Notes: a model not told the origin generated them from the sequence alone. Numbered from the stretch's first letter, positions 49,325 to 59,868 are shown. The stretch is DNA of 64,000 nt from Pteria penguin (GCA_035048485.1 CM068590.1:7756329-7820328), one strand, 5' to 3'. Numbers and translations: made by a program.

Positions 49325-49398
49325 GAACTGTCCATCTTTGGAAACTAAGGTTTTACGTTACAGGGAGCGAGAACACGTGGTGTGGCTAGAACCGGAAG
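49325..49398 (+). CDS. MTO1: MTO1 exon 2 in window
   Basis: This 74-bp exon encodes (R)NCPSLETKVLRYRER and EHVVWLEPE(G). It matches the strongly conserved MnmG segment RYCPSIE..K..RF and the (V/I)(W/F)LEPEG motif that lies in the FAD-domain part of the enzyme. The acceptor is TTTTTCAG and the donor GGAAG/GTTAGT. The exon begins by completing the Arg codon from 1620 and ends in phase 1, with the G of Gly completed at 53672. The Tyr of the usual RYCPS is Asn here. The small size and weak donor suggest it could be skipped at times, but skipping would shift the frame. Confidence 0.95.
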
Positions 49399-49830
49399 GT
49401 TAGTGGTCATTTATCGATATCTGCACGTATTAGGATTTCATATGATGCGTGTTAAGCGGAAAGTGTCAAAAAAGTAAAGAGACTTCAGAAAAACTATTGC
49501 TCGTATTTCCAACAAAGGTAGGGGAACTGATATTTTCTTCAGAGACCACACCTTATTTACAAACGTTGGGAAAAGATGCAGACTAAATTTTTAATCGCGA
49601 AATTAGACATGTTTAGTAAAAAAAATTATCAATAAATTTACAATTCAGGAAAGATTTACGGAGAAACTTTTCAAATTGTAACAATGTTTATATAGAAATA
49701 AGCCTCTATGGTCAGCAGTAAAATTCTCCTCAACAGATATAGGAAAAAAGATTAGATCTGCATGTATAAGTTGATGAGCATGTTCCTGTTAATGAATTGT
49801 ATATATAATGTAATTGTTAAAACAGAAGCT

Positions 49831-49831
<1 letters not shown>

Positions 49832-49907
<76 letters not shown>

Positions 49908-49908
49908 C
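49832..49908. repeat. (TA)n microsatellite
   Basis: TA dinucleotide over about 77 bp with one interrupting TG near 49899. Confidence 0.97.
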
Positions 49909-50008
49909 CTTTATCGCTTAACCGAGTCAAATAACACAATAAAACATATACTATTTTTTACAGTTCACTAAAATTGAAATCAAACACTGAAGTCCCTTTG
50001 AGTATATT

Positions 50009-51706
50009 TTTAGCTCACCTGAGCCGAAGTCTCAAGTGAGCTATTGTGATCAATCACCGTCTGTCGTCCGTCGTCTTTCGTCCGTCGTTAGCTTTTCTAC
50101 ATTTTCGACCTCATCTCCAGAACCGCGTTACAGATTTTCAAAAAACTTCATAGGAAGTAAGTACTCAATGTCCTCTACTTAGTTTGTGTTTTTCGTGCCC
50201 ATCCGTAATCCAAGATGGCTCCCATTGGCTCTGATTGGTTAAAACATTTTCGACTTCTTCTCCAGAATGGCTGCACAGAATTCCACCAAACTTCATTAGA
50301 AGTAAGTACTCCAGGTCCTTAACCAAGTTTGTGTTTTTTGTGCCGATTCGTAATCCAAGATGGCCGCCGTTGTTCTGATTTGTTGACACATTTTCGACTT
50401 CTTCTCCAGAAGCGCTGCACAGAATTTCACCAAACCTCATAGGAAGTAAGTACTCCAGGTCCTCTACCAAGTTTGTGTTTTTCGTGCCCATCCGTAATCC
50501 AAGATGGCTCCCGTTGGCTCTGATTGGTTGATACATTTTCGACTTCTTCTCCAGAACGGCTTCACAGAATTTCACCAAACCTCATAGGAAGTAAGTACTC
50601 CAGGTCCTCTACCAAGTTTGTGTTTTTCGTGCCCATCCGTAATCCAAGATGGCCGCCGTTGGCTCTGAGTTGTTGACACATTTTCGATTTCTTCTCCAGA
50701 AGCACTGCACAGAATTTCACCAAACGTCATAGGAAGTAAGTACTCAAGGTCCTCTACAAAGTTTGAATTTTCGTGCCGATCCGTAATCCAAGATGGCCGC
50801 CATTGGCTCTGATTGTTTGACATATTTTCGACTTCTTCTCCAGAACCGCTGCACAGAATTTCACCAAACTTCATAGGAAGTAAGTACTCAAGGTCCTCTA
50901 GCGAGCTTGTGTTTTTCGTGCCCATCCGTATTCCAAGATGGCCGCCATTGGCTCTGATTGGTTGACACATTTTCGACTTCTTCTCCAGAAGCACTGCACA
51001 GAATTTCACCAAACGTCATAGGAAGTAAGTACTCAAGATCCTCTACAAAGTTTGAATTTTCGTGCCGATCCGTAATCCAAGATGGCCGCCATTGGCTCTG
51101 ATTGTTTGACATATTTTCGACTTCTTCTCCAGAACCGCTGCACAGAATTTCACCAAACTTCATAGGAAGTAAGTACTCAAGGTCCTCTAGCGAGCTTGTG
51201 TTTTTCGTGCCCATCCGTATTCCAAGATGGCCGCCATTGGCTCTGATTGGTTGACACATTTTCGACTTCTTCTCCAGAAGCACTGCACAGAATTTCACCA
51301 AACCTCATAGGAAGTAAGTACTCCAGGTCCTCTACAAAGTTTGGTTTTTCGTGCAGATCCGTAATCCAAGATGGCCGCCATTGGCTCTGATTGTTTGACA
51401 CATTTTCGACTTCTTCTCCAGAACCGCTGCACAGAATTTCACCAAATCTCATAGGAAGTAAGTACTCGAGGTCCTCTACCAATTTTATGTTTTTCATGCC
51501 GATCCGTAATCCAAGATGGCCGCCATTGGCTCTGATTTGTTGACATATTTTCTACTTCTTCTCCAGAACCGCTGCACAGAATTTCACTAAACCTCATAGG
51601 AAGTAAGTACTCAAGGTCCTCTACCAAGTTTGTGTTTTTCATGCCGATCCGTAATCCAAGATGGCCGCCATTGGCTCTGATTGGTTGACACATATTAGGA
51701 CAAATA
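50009..51706. repeat. 145-bp tandem array grown from an interspersed element
   Basis: It starts with TAGCTCACCTGAGCCGAAG and AAGTGAGCTATTGTGATCAA, the head of the interspersed element seen complete at 56493. From about 50160 the internal part is repeated about ten times. Units have TCATAGGAAGTAAGTACTC, GTCCTCTACCAAGTTTGTG, CGTAATCCAAGATGGCCGCC and TTTTCGACTTCTTCTCCAGA. The 3' end of the element is missing. Open frames of 84-146 codons on the - strand follow the repeat and are not genes. Confidence 0.92.
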
Positions 51707-52239
51707 CAGGTTTTGCTGTTGGGAATAGGTCAGAGTATTTTGCTCGTGAGAGCTATAGAAAAAAGTGAACATGAATTACATTAAATTTATTCATTAAATT
51801 TTAGAATCAGCACTGTAATTCCATAATTGAAATAGTGTGCTATAATCAGGGCACATAATGGCAGATTAGGAGACATAGTTTATCTTGAGCAAATTCGATT
51901 ATTCTGAATTTCTCAAACTTTCACTGAAAGGCACTGAAGTGTCTTGTAATCTCATATAGACATGGATAAATGATGAAAAAAAAACAAAACAAAAAGAAGA
52001 AAGATACATGTAACTCTAGCGGTGGTACATGTCGGATGTTTAGTGAGCAGTTTATGCACCAGATTCAGACTCCTGTTTTTATCCATGCTAAAACATAAAG
52101 ACATGTAGATCCATGCTGGTCTTCTGAATTGTCCTCTGTTTGTCTTTCGCACGACCAAGAAATGAAGTCAAAGGTAGTGAAACTAAACTTTCTGTTACAT
52201 TGTCAGGTTTGACTGTTTGTTTGGCTTTAAAGAAACACA
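51707..52239. other. MTO1 intron, nothing recognised
   Basis: AT-rich sequence without a repeat array or plausible gene. Confidence 0.45.
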
Positions 52240-52850
52240 TGTGGTCATTGCTGAAATCACTACAACTGGTCATATCTGAGATCATCACATCTGGTCGTCT
52301 CTGACATCATGACATCTGGTCATCTCTCGGATCACCACATCTGGTCATCTCTGAGGTCAAAACATCTGGTCATTTTTTATGTCACCAGATCTGGTCATCT
52401 CTGTCATCATTTAGATCACCACATCTTTTCATCTCTGAGATCATCACATCTGGTCATCTCTCAAATCACCACATGTGGTTATCTTTGAGATCATCACATC
52501 TGGTCATCTCTGAGGTCATACATCTGGTCATCTCTGAGATCACCCCATCTAGTCATTTTTGAGGTCAATATATCTCGTCATCTCTGAGATCATCACATCT
52601 TGTCATCTCTGAGGTCACAAGATCTGGTCATCCATTAGATCACTACATCTTTTCATCTCTGAGATCACCACATCTGGTCATCTCTCACATCATCACATCT
52701 GGTCATCTCTCAGATCGACACATGTGGTCATCTCAGATCACCACATCTGGTCATCTCTCAGATCACCACATCTGGTCATGTCTCAGATTACCACATCTGG
52801 TCATCTCTCAGATCACCATATGTGGTTATCTCTCAGATTACCACATACCT
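52240..52850. repeat. 25-bp minisatellite, about 24 units
   Basis: Units of GATCATCACATCTGGTCATC plus TCTGA, with CACC, CTCA and GGTC variants. Confidence 0.93.
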
Positions 52851-52950
52851 GTATTCAATATGTGAACTGATCTTTGTATCGCCTGTCAAGCACCGCATAT
52901 TGGAATTGCTTCATCTGGAAGGAGTCAAACATATGAAAAAAGATTTTTAT

Positions 52951-53201
52951 TTTTTATGTCACTCCACCATTATATCAGGTATTTGGTGATGGCATCTGCG
53001 TGATGCATTAATGCATACCTTTGAAACAGACCCACCCAAAGCAGAAATTGATCTTTTACCTCCCATGTCTACCATGACATTGGACATCGATTTTTACTGT
53101 CCCATTTGAAATACAGAACACTGATGTTCCCACGGTGGGAGTCAAACCCAGTACATCTTGATCAGGAGGGGAGCACCTCATAAACTGAGCCACATCACCT
53201 T
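52951..53201 (-). mobile_element. Old tRNA-derived SINE, CAAT-tailed family, reversed
   Basis: On the - strand the head and B box are decayed (GGGTTTGACTCCCACC), while the body still shows the GCATCACGCAGATGCCATCA and GTGGAGTGACATAAAA blocks. Confidence 0.7.
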
Positions 53202-53671
53202 GATGTTTAGCAGGAAGCACCTGTACCTTCAATTATTTTAAACATTGACACCATACTTAACATCAGGCTGATATTTAAAAACAATCGATAAGAATTAGAT
53301 TTTGATGTGATGGATTCTTCCAGATTATGACAGGTAGTGAAATAAATCTAGAAAAACGAAGCTTTAATGTAATGCTTAGTGATTTTTCAGGACGAGGTTA
53401 AAGATTGAATATCATTGGTAGATATTGAGGCATGTCTTCCATTTCCACTGTTGGTCAGACACTCGGTATATATTAACAATTGAGGGATCGTCAGATTCAA
53501 CTTTAATTTGTAGTTTCATTTTGATGTTGTAGTTAAATTAATGTTTCACAGGCCATATATTTATGATGTCATAATGAAAAAGCGTTCCAAAAGGTGCGAT
53601 GTAGAGCATGTGATGATCAGTCAGTTAATGTTACATGTGTGAAGATAATTTTGATCTTTGATTATGTACAG

Positions 53672-53788
53672 GTTTCAGCAGTGATGTGATATACCCCAAT
53701 GGAATTTCCTGTACAATGCCAGAGGAGCATCAGCTCTGCTTAGTGCGATGTATCAAGGGTCTGGAGAAAGCTAAAATAATACAACCAG
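53672..53788 (+). CDS. MTO1: MTO1 exon 3 in window
   Basis: This 117-bp exon encodes (G)[18 protein letters not shown] and [20 protein letters not shown](G). It aligns with the MnmG segment LEPEG..S..IYPNGIS.SLP and GLE.A.I..PGY. The acceptor is TACAG at 53667-53671 and the donor CCAG/GTGGGT at 53788/53789. It begins and ends in phase 1. Its last ten bases, ATACAACCAG, form the start of the 31-bp tandem repeat that fills the following intron. If splicing slipped to a downstream copy, the frame would meet TGA within 14 codons. Confidence 0.96.
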
Positions 53789-54330
53789 GTGGGTTACTAT
53801 GTACAAATTATAAAACCATATGAGTTAATGAGTGCAAGTTATAGAACCATATGAGTTAATGTGTGCAAGTTATACAACCAGGTAGGTTAATGTGTGAAAG
53901 TTATACAACCATATGAGTTAATGTGTGCAAATTATACAACCAGGTGAGTTAATGTGTGCAAGTTATACAACCATATGAGTTAATGTATGCAAGTTATACA
54001 ACCAGGTAGGTTAATGTGTGAAAGTTATACAACCATATGAGTTAATGTGTGCAAGTTATACAACCAGGTGAGTTAATGTGTGCAAGTTATATAACCATAT
54101 GAGTTAATGTATGCAAGTTATACAACCATGTAGGTTAATGTGTGAAAGTTATACAACCATATGAGTTAATGTGTGCAAGTTACACAACCAGGTGAGTTAA
54201 TGTGTGCAAGTTATACAACCAGGTGAGTTAATGTGTGCAAGTTATACAACTAGGTGTGATAATGCATGGAAATAACATAACCAGGTCAGATAATGTGTGT
54301 AAGTAATACAACAAGGTGAATTAATGTGTA
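53779..54330 (+). repeat. 31-bp minisatellite that begins across an MTO1 5' splice site
   Basis: About 17 units of 31 bp (ATACAACCAGGTGAGTTAAT then GTGTGCAAGTT). The first unit, 53779-53809, spans the exon end and donor and matches the consensus unit at 26 of 31 positions. Later units repeat the donor: CCAG/GTRRGT occurs with GT at 53882, 53944, 54006, 54068, 54192 and 54223. Four of these are CAG/GTGAGT, a better U1 match than the true CAG/GTGGGT. Other units carry CCATATGAGT, which destroys the GT. Confidence 0.95.
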
Positions 54331-54399
54331 CAAGTACATGTTATTCATGTACTACTGAGAAATCATAAGTGAAACCAAGTGCCTGCTTCTGCTTGGCTG

Positions 54400-54800
54400 C
54401 TATGTATACATACGATACACATCACAATACACAATATTGCAAACACACATGATATACAATACTATAAGCATACAGGTGAAAAACAATAACGCAAACATGC
54501 AGACAATATACATTTTAATTAATATACATTTGATACACAATTTCCTAAACATACAAATGACATGCAGTGTCCTAAACATACATATGATACACAATGTCCT
54601 GAGCTTACATATGATACACAATGTCCTGAGCATACAAATGATACACAATGTCCTGAGCTTACATATGATACACAATGTCCTGAACATACAAATGATACAC
54701 AGTGCCCTAAACAGGACAGACATTGTACAAAGTCCTCCGCATTCAGATGATACACAAAGTCCTAAACATATAGATGATACACAATGTTTCAACTATTGAA
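54400..54800. repeat. 27-bp minisatellite
   Basis: About 13 units with ATGATACACAATGTCCTGAG and CTTACAT or CATACAA. The unit is nine codons and both strands contain stop-free frames of 60-137 codons, which I regard as repeat artefacts. Confidence 0.92.
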
Positions 54801-54824
54801 AGTGTCACTAATAGGAATGTAATA

Positions 54825-55260
54825 CAGTGTCTATAAGAGTATATAATACATTATGGTGATGATATAACAGGGAGGTCATTGAGTGCATATAATACATTAT
54901 GGTTAGGATAGGACAGGGAGGTCATTGAGTGCATATAATACATTATGGTGATGATATAACAGGGAGGTCATTGAGTGCATATAATAAATTATGGTTAGGA
55001 TAGGACAGGGAGGTCATTGAGTGCATATAATACATTTTGGTTAGGATAGGACAGGGAGGTCATTGAGTGCATATAATACATTATGGTGATGATATAACAG
55101 GGAGGTCATTGAGTGCATATAATACATTATGGTGATGATATAACAGAGAGGTCATTGAGTGCATATAATACATTATGGTGATGATATAACAGGGAGGTCA
55201 TTGAGTGCATATAATACATTATGGTGATGATATAACAGGGAGGTCATTGAGTGTATATAG
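54825..55260. repeat. 46-bp minisatellite, about nine units
   Basis: Units carry ATATAATACATTATGGTGAT, GATATAACAGGGAGGTCATT and GAGTGC. A variant has TTAGGATAGGACAGG in place of GATGATATAACAGG. Confidence 0.94.
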
Positions 55261-55498
55261 TTAAGTATTGGATGAAATTAAATGATTCATACTGTCAGAC
55301 AGTATGGTCTTTTTAAGAATTAAAAAATTAAGTATTATAGAGGCAAACTTGTTGTAATAAGTTTACCTGAACAATTCGTATTCTGCCTCTAGAGTACTAA
55401 AAGGGTCCTATTCTATAATAAGTGTAATTATCTCCATTAACAATGTTCTCTGAGTTTGGTTTTAAATTTGAGCTTATACAAAATGTAGTATCATCCAT

Positions 55499-55775
55499 TT
55501 TTATGCCCCCAGATCGATAGATCAGGGCATATTTTTATGTCTTGTCTGTCTGTCTGTTTGTTTGTTTATTTGTTTGTTTGTTTGTTTGTTTGCTTGACTG
55601 TTGTCAACTTTAACCTTTGCCATAAATTTTGAACAATGAGAAAAAGAGACTTCATATTTGGCATGCATACTCCAACTATAAAACCCTGTCAAGTTACATC
55701 AAGCTCAGTGTCTCATTACCTTTATGCTAAATTTTAGTTGCCACCAGGGGCATAGTGTTTTACAAACACATCTTG
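55499..55775 (+). repeat. Interspersed repeat with CCCCCAGATCG hairpin start
   Basis: It starts TTATGCCCCCAGATCGATAG and ATCAGGGCAT, then TCTGTCTGTC and GTTTGTTTG microsatellite. It contains TTTGCCATAAATTTTGAACA and ends near GGCATAGTGTTTTACAAACA. Related to 21497-22040. Confidence 0.7.
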
Positions 55776-55841
55776 TTAAAACAATTTTCTTTGAATTGGT
55801 TTTGAAATTTTAATTCATAGTTATTTGGAAATGCTAAATAT

Positions 55842-56017
55842 GATTTATATTCCCAGTAGGCTGACTCAGCTTCTGACTGTGTTGTTTATAATATAAGTTT
55901 GTGTGTTGACAGGTTATGGTGTGGAATGTGATTTATATTCCCAGTAGGTCAACTTGGTTTCTGACTGAGTGTTTTATAGTATAAGTTTGAATATTGACAG
56001 GATATGGTGTGGAATAC
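55842..56017 (+). repeat. 88-bp tandem duplication of an MTO1 3' splice site
   Basis: Two copies, 55842-55929 and 55930-56017, run from GATTTATATTCCCAGTAGG through TTGACAG and the first 17 bases of the exon (GNTATGGTGTGGAAT). The upstream copy has an intact AG at 55911-55912. Splicing there would keep the frame for eleven codons (GYGVECDLYSQ) and then meet TAG at 55945-55947. The true exon starts at 56001. Confidence 0.95.
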
Positions 56018-56131
56018 GATTTCATAGATCCACGTCAACTGAAACCTTCCTTAGAGACCCTGAGGATCCAGAATCTTTTCTTCGCTGGACAAATAAATGG
56101 GACGACTGGCTATGAGGAAGCTGCAGCACAG
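56001..56131 (+). CDS. MTO1: MTO1 exon 4 in window, FAD-binding signature
   Basis: This 131-bp exon encodes (G)[19 protein letters not shown] and [19 protein letters not shown], the most conserved stretch of the MnmG/GidA family. The [16 protein letters not shown] loop closes over FAD in the solved bacterial enzymes. The acceptor is TTGACAG at 55994-56000 and the donor CACAG/GTAAGA. It begins in phase 1 and ends on a codon boundary. All invariant residues of the signature are present, which argues for an active enzyme. The acceptor region is the second copy of an 88-bp duplication. Confidence 0.97.
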
Positions 56132-56492
56132 GTAAGAAAGACGGACAGGCATGAATGTTGATGGTATGCTAATGGTATTAAAATGTTTCTGTTAAATGTG
56201 GAGTAAAGATCTGGATCACTGTGTGCAGTAGTATATTGAGGAGACAAAGGTCAATTGTTCAAACCCAGTGTTTGCATTGATCCGTAGACCAGTAGACAAA
56301 ATCTACACCAAATCCTCTCAGTCTTTACCAACTTCCAATGGGAAAGACTTATTTTTCAATGTCATTTTTCATGTTTAACTGTAATTTTGAATAACAAATG
56401 ATATTCTGCACATGAGTACACTAACTGTTACACTAACATAATGCACAAAATACATAACTGTTATTTACCACATTTACGAAATTCATGCTTGA

Positions 56493-57985
56493 TTTTTAGC
56501 TCACCTGGGCTGAAGGATCAAGTGAGCTATTGTGATCAATCGTAGTCCGTCGTTCGTCAGTCTGTTCATTGTTAACTTTTCACATTTTCGACTTCTGCTT
56601 CAGAACAGCCAAACAGAATTTGATGAAACTTGGTATGCATGAAGTACTCATGGTCCCCTACAAGTATTGTTCTTTTTCGTCCAGATCCGCCAACAGGTGG
56701 TGCCACCACAGGCAAAAGTATGTAACTGAGGGTACCCTCCTTTAACAAACTTCTTCAGACCGAGGGAAGCCGGCGTGGCCTAGTGGTATCGCGTCGGACT
56801 CCTGATCGGGAGGCCGGGGTTCGAGTCCCGCTCTGGTCATGCCGGTGTCCTGTCTTTCGGATGAGACAGTAAAAACCGAGGCCCCGTGTCGTGGTATGCA
56901 TGGCACGTTAAAGATCCCTCACTGCTTCGGGTGGGTCCGTTGCAAAGGTCAAAATTTGTATGCCCCGCATCAGGCAGATGCCGTCACCATATACGTGAAA
57001 TATTCGTGGTGTGACGTAAAACAAAAATCAATCAATCAATCAATCAATCAGACCGAGGGTATACAGAGACAAACCAAATGCATAGGAATAATCTAGAGGG
57101 ATGTGTGAAGAAGTGTTGATATTTTTGGTTCTGTTCCAAAATCAAATTTTTGACGTTTTTTCGACATTTTTTGGACTTAGTAATTTCAATGCAGAAAATT
57201 TCATGTTTTTCAGTTAATTGATAATGATGATTTCTTATGGGCTATTTTGATCATAATTATATTAAGGAATATTATTGTGAAAGAATTTTGTCAATATCTC
57301 AAGTTTTGGATTTTCTATGAATTTTTTAAGACTTCCAAATGAGGGTGTATAGGGACAATTCTTCACATTTTTATCTTCTGTTGTTATACCACATGAAAGA
57401 TTTTAATGAAACATGGTGTACATGAAGTACTATAGGTCTTCTATCAATTTTGTACATATCATCCAACTTGGTCAACAGATGGTGCCACCATGTCCAAAAA
57501 ATAGGTCTCACAGTGATACATATACTACTAATTAAAATATGGAGAGTAGCGGTTCAAATCCAGCTGTGGTAAAAAAAATTTTCATTTCTTTATACATCTA
57601 AATAAGTTTTTAGATGTTTCTCAACACTCAACATATGAAATTAGGCCATTTTAAGTTGGATTTGGACAATATTTGAAACAATTGGTATTTATGACCCAGA
57701 CTTGAAATCAGTCAACAAAAGGCCCCACCTAAAGAAAATAACTAACTTGTTGCCCTGAATCACATCTTGCAGAGACAAAGCAAATGCTTAATATCAAAAT
57801 CACCTGAATGGATGTGCAAAAAACTGTTGTTGTTTTTTATTCTGGTCTGAAATAAAATTTGACATATTTTCAACATTTGTGTTGACTTAGTCACAGTAAT
57901 GCAAAACTGAATAACTTCTTCCTTCCTGCTTGACTGATAATCTAGGTACTCAGATGAGCAATATATGCCCTCTTGGGCCTCTTGT
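56493..57985 (+). repeat. Interspersed element with TAGCTCACCTG start, carrying a SINE
   Basis: The start reads TTTTTAGCTCACCTGGGCTG and AAGTGAGCTATTGTGATCAA. The 3' end near 57945-57985 reads CAGATGAGCAATATATGCCC and TCTTGGGCCTCTTG, so the two ends carry an inverted GCTCACCTG/CAG.TGAGC. No open frame of size is present. The SINE at 56767-57047 is nested within. The same head seeds the tandem array at 50009. Confidence 0.75.
56767..57047 (+). mobile_element. tRNA-derived SINE, CAAT-tailed, with 12-bp target duplication
   Basis: TCAGACCGAGGG is duplicated at 56755-56766 and 57048-57059. The head has GCCGGCGTGGCCTAGTGG and B-box GGGTTCGAGTCCC, the body is very close to the copy at 25403, and the tail is (CAAT)n. 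It is the best preserved member in the window and can serve as its reference copy. Confidence 0.95.
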
Positions 57986-58747
57986 TAGATTAGCTTTCCA
58001 ATGACCAAAAGAAGTTATTTGTCAAAAGCGGATGGTCTATGTCAATTTAGTCAGGTCTATGCCACTTGATAAGGGTGCTATGACCAAGGGTTTTTTCCAT
58101 CTCTGTGTCCAAATTTGAACATTGGTTTCAAACCCAGCATTAACTCAGTGAGTAAAGAACTCAAACTTTAATGAGAAAATAAGCTATGAAAACTTTCCAA
58201 GTAATGAAATGATCAGATACCAGATTCTTCTGTAATTTATGTATATTAGTGAAAGTCATCACTGTCATTGTTCTATTTCTGAGGTCAGTACCGTATATAG
58301 ACTGTTGACTATGCCTGATTTGATTTTTAATAATTCATCAATAGAGATTGACAAAAGACTGTTACTTTCAGAAACTTTTCAGTTCTTACCTTGATGATGT
58401 TTTAAACTAGTAAGTGATTAGTAGCAGTTTTATCAGAACTTAAATGACATGATCAAAATAAAAAAAATTACATGTATTGTCTTGAGGAGGAGTTTATTGA
58501 ACAATTAAGACCAACCTTTCCCTAGAACCTGTAATATGAATGTACCTGGTTTGGTAAGGTTTTCAGCCCTGTATACAGGATTATTATGTGTTATCATCTG
58601 AAGGTCATACATCCCTCTTTCATGTTATATTGTTGTCAGGGTATGTCCACTAAGATCTGATTTAAAGAGGAGTTGGCTCTTCGAATATCTATACTTTTGA
58701 TTTTCATAGTATAGGCCTTGAGATGGGAAGGTGGGCGTCTGTAAACC
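57986..58747. other. MTO1 intron, nothing recognised
   Basis: No gene or array was recognised. Confidence 0.4.
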
Positions 58748-58935
58748 CGTTAACCACACCATCTGAGTGACATTTGTTATTTCGTTTGACCATTCTAAGT
58801 TGGAATTGTAACCACAGGGCAATTGAATATTTTTGTAATGTCATTGTCCATGTAAATTTTACTATTATCATGTTTTGTGTGCATTGGTGATTTGTGTCAT
58901 ACAGCTTTGTCAGATGTGTTCTTTTTTCTCTTTTC
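58748..58935 (+). repeat. Interspersed repeat, about 190 bp, copy 3
   Basis: It aligns with 7850-8035 over its length: AACCACACCA, TGACATTTGTTA, AATTGTAACCACAG, TTTTGTAATGTCATTGTCC, TATCATGTTTTGTGTGC and CATACAGCTTTGTCAGATGT. Copies more than 50 kb apart show it to be a dispersed family. Confidence 0.75.
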
Positions 58936-59413
58936 TTGAGAGTCACTGAAGAGACATAAGTTGGAGAAATGTGCATACATGTATGATGCACCAAAATTTA
59001 TACACATATACATGTTAAGACATTTATTATAGAATTCTCAAGAGTTGCATTACTATGTTGAATTGTGGGAGTTTTATGTGATGATATTCAGTCTTTGCAT
59101 TACATAGAGTTGCCTCCCATTTAGGACAGTATCTCGCATAAAACAGTTATGACATTATCAAGTTCTATGAAAAATGATCTAAAACCCACAATGACGTTTC
59201 CATATCCACAGATACCAAAGATTCTCGGATCAGGCGGATGGGAAACAAGATATTCAAGAAAAACTAAGAGGTGGGATGTCTTGCTTGTACAAGCCTTACA
59301 TGATCAGGGTATCCACAAAAAATATATCATATGATGTCATAATTGTTTTACCTTAGATACTGTCTCAAAAGGCAGATAAATCTGTTTAACAAAAAGAGTC
59401 AATATATTTTCAG
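58936..59413. other. MTO1 intron, nothing recognised
   Basis: The 61-codon frame at 59149-59334 has no recognisable motif. The stretch ends in the acceptor TTTTCAG at 59407-59413. Confidence 0.4.
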
Positions 59414-59618
59414 GGTATTATAGCAGGAATAAATGCAGCATCAAAGGTGCAGAATAAACCAGCCTTCACGCTTGATAGAACAGAGAGTTACATTGGAGTT
59501 CTGATAGATGACCTCACAACTCAGGGAGCCATTGAACCATATCGCATGTACACAAGCAATGTGGAATTTCGTCTATCTCTCAGGCCAGATAATGCTGATT
59601 TCAGATTGACAGAAAAAG
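59414..59618 (+). CDS. MTO1: MTO1 exon 5 in window
   Basis: This 205-bp exon encodes [18 protein letters not shown], then [34 protein letters not shown] and [11 protein letters not shown]. It matches the family blocks YLGVLVDDL and PYRMFTSR.E.RL..R.DNAD.RLT. Acceptor TTTTCAG; donor AAAAG/GTATAC; it starts on a codon boundary and ends in phase 1. One oddity: the Arg of TSR, which I recall as near-invariant from bacteria to human, is Asn (AAT). That is at least two base changes from most Arg codons, so a single read error is unlikely. Confidence 0.96.
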
Positions 59619-59689
59619 GTATACATGATAAAGGAGAACCAAGTGTGCAGACAGTAATGACACTATTCTTGGGTACAGCTAAATTAAAT

Positions 59690-59868
59690 GTTGTTGATTG
59701 ATGGTTGTCAGTCACTTATCGTGACCTGGAAACCAGAGGTTACCAACATCTTTAACTTAGTGGCAACAGAGGTTACCGATCCTTTTAACATAAGTTGTAC
59801 AATCAAAGAATCAAACCTGGATTCCCTGTACCAACAGCTGAGTGCTTCACCACTACATCAAGTGTACT
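59690..59868 (-). mobile_element. Decayed CAAC-tailed SINE, reversed
   Basis: On the - strand it keeps the TGGTGAAGCACTCAGC head region, a B-box-like AGGTTTGATTC and GGTTACC blocks, with CAACAAC at the outer end. It lies only about 70 bp after an MTO1 exon. Confidence 0.6.

Noticed and set aside
50165..51693. Series of 84-146-codon - strand frames with repeats of SGEEVENVSTNQ
   Set aside because: They follow the 145-bp tandem expansion of a dispersed element; frames shift and end at each unit variant.
54400..54800. Frames on both strands across the 27-bp array
   Set aside because: Period of nine codons without stops; both strands open at once is typical of repeats.
56767..56840. tRNA genes at SINE heads (also 25403, 46971, 37062)
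   Set aside because: A and B boxes are present but no complete cloverleaf or acceptor stem, and the sequence continues into SINE bodies.
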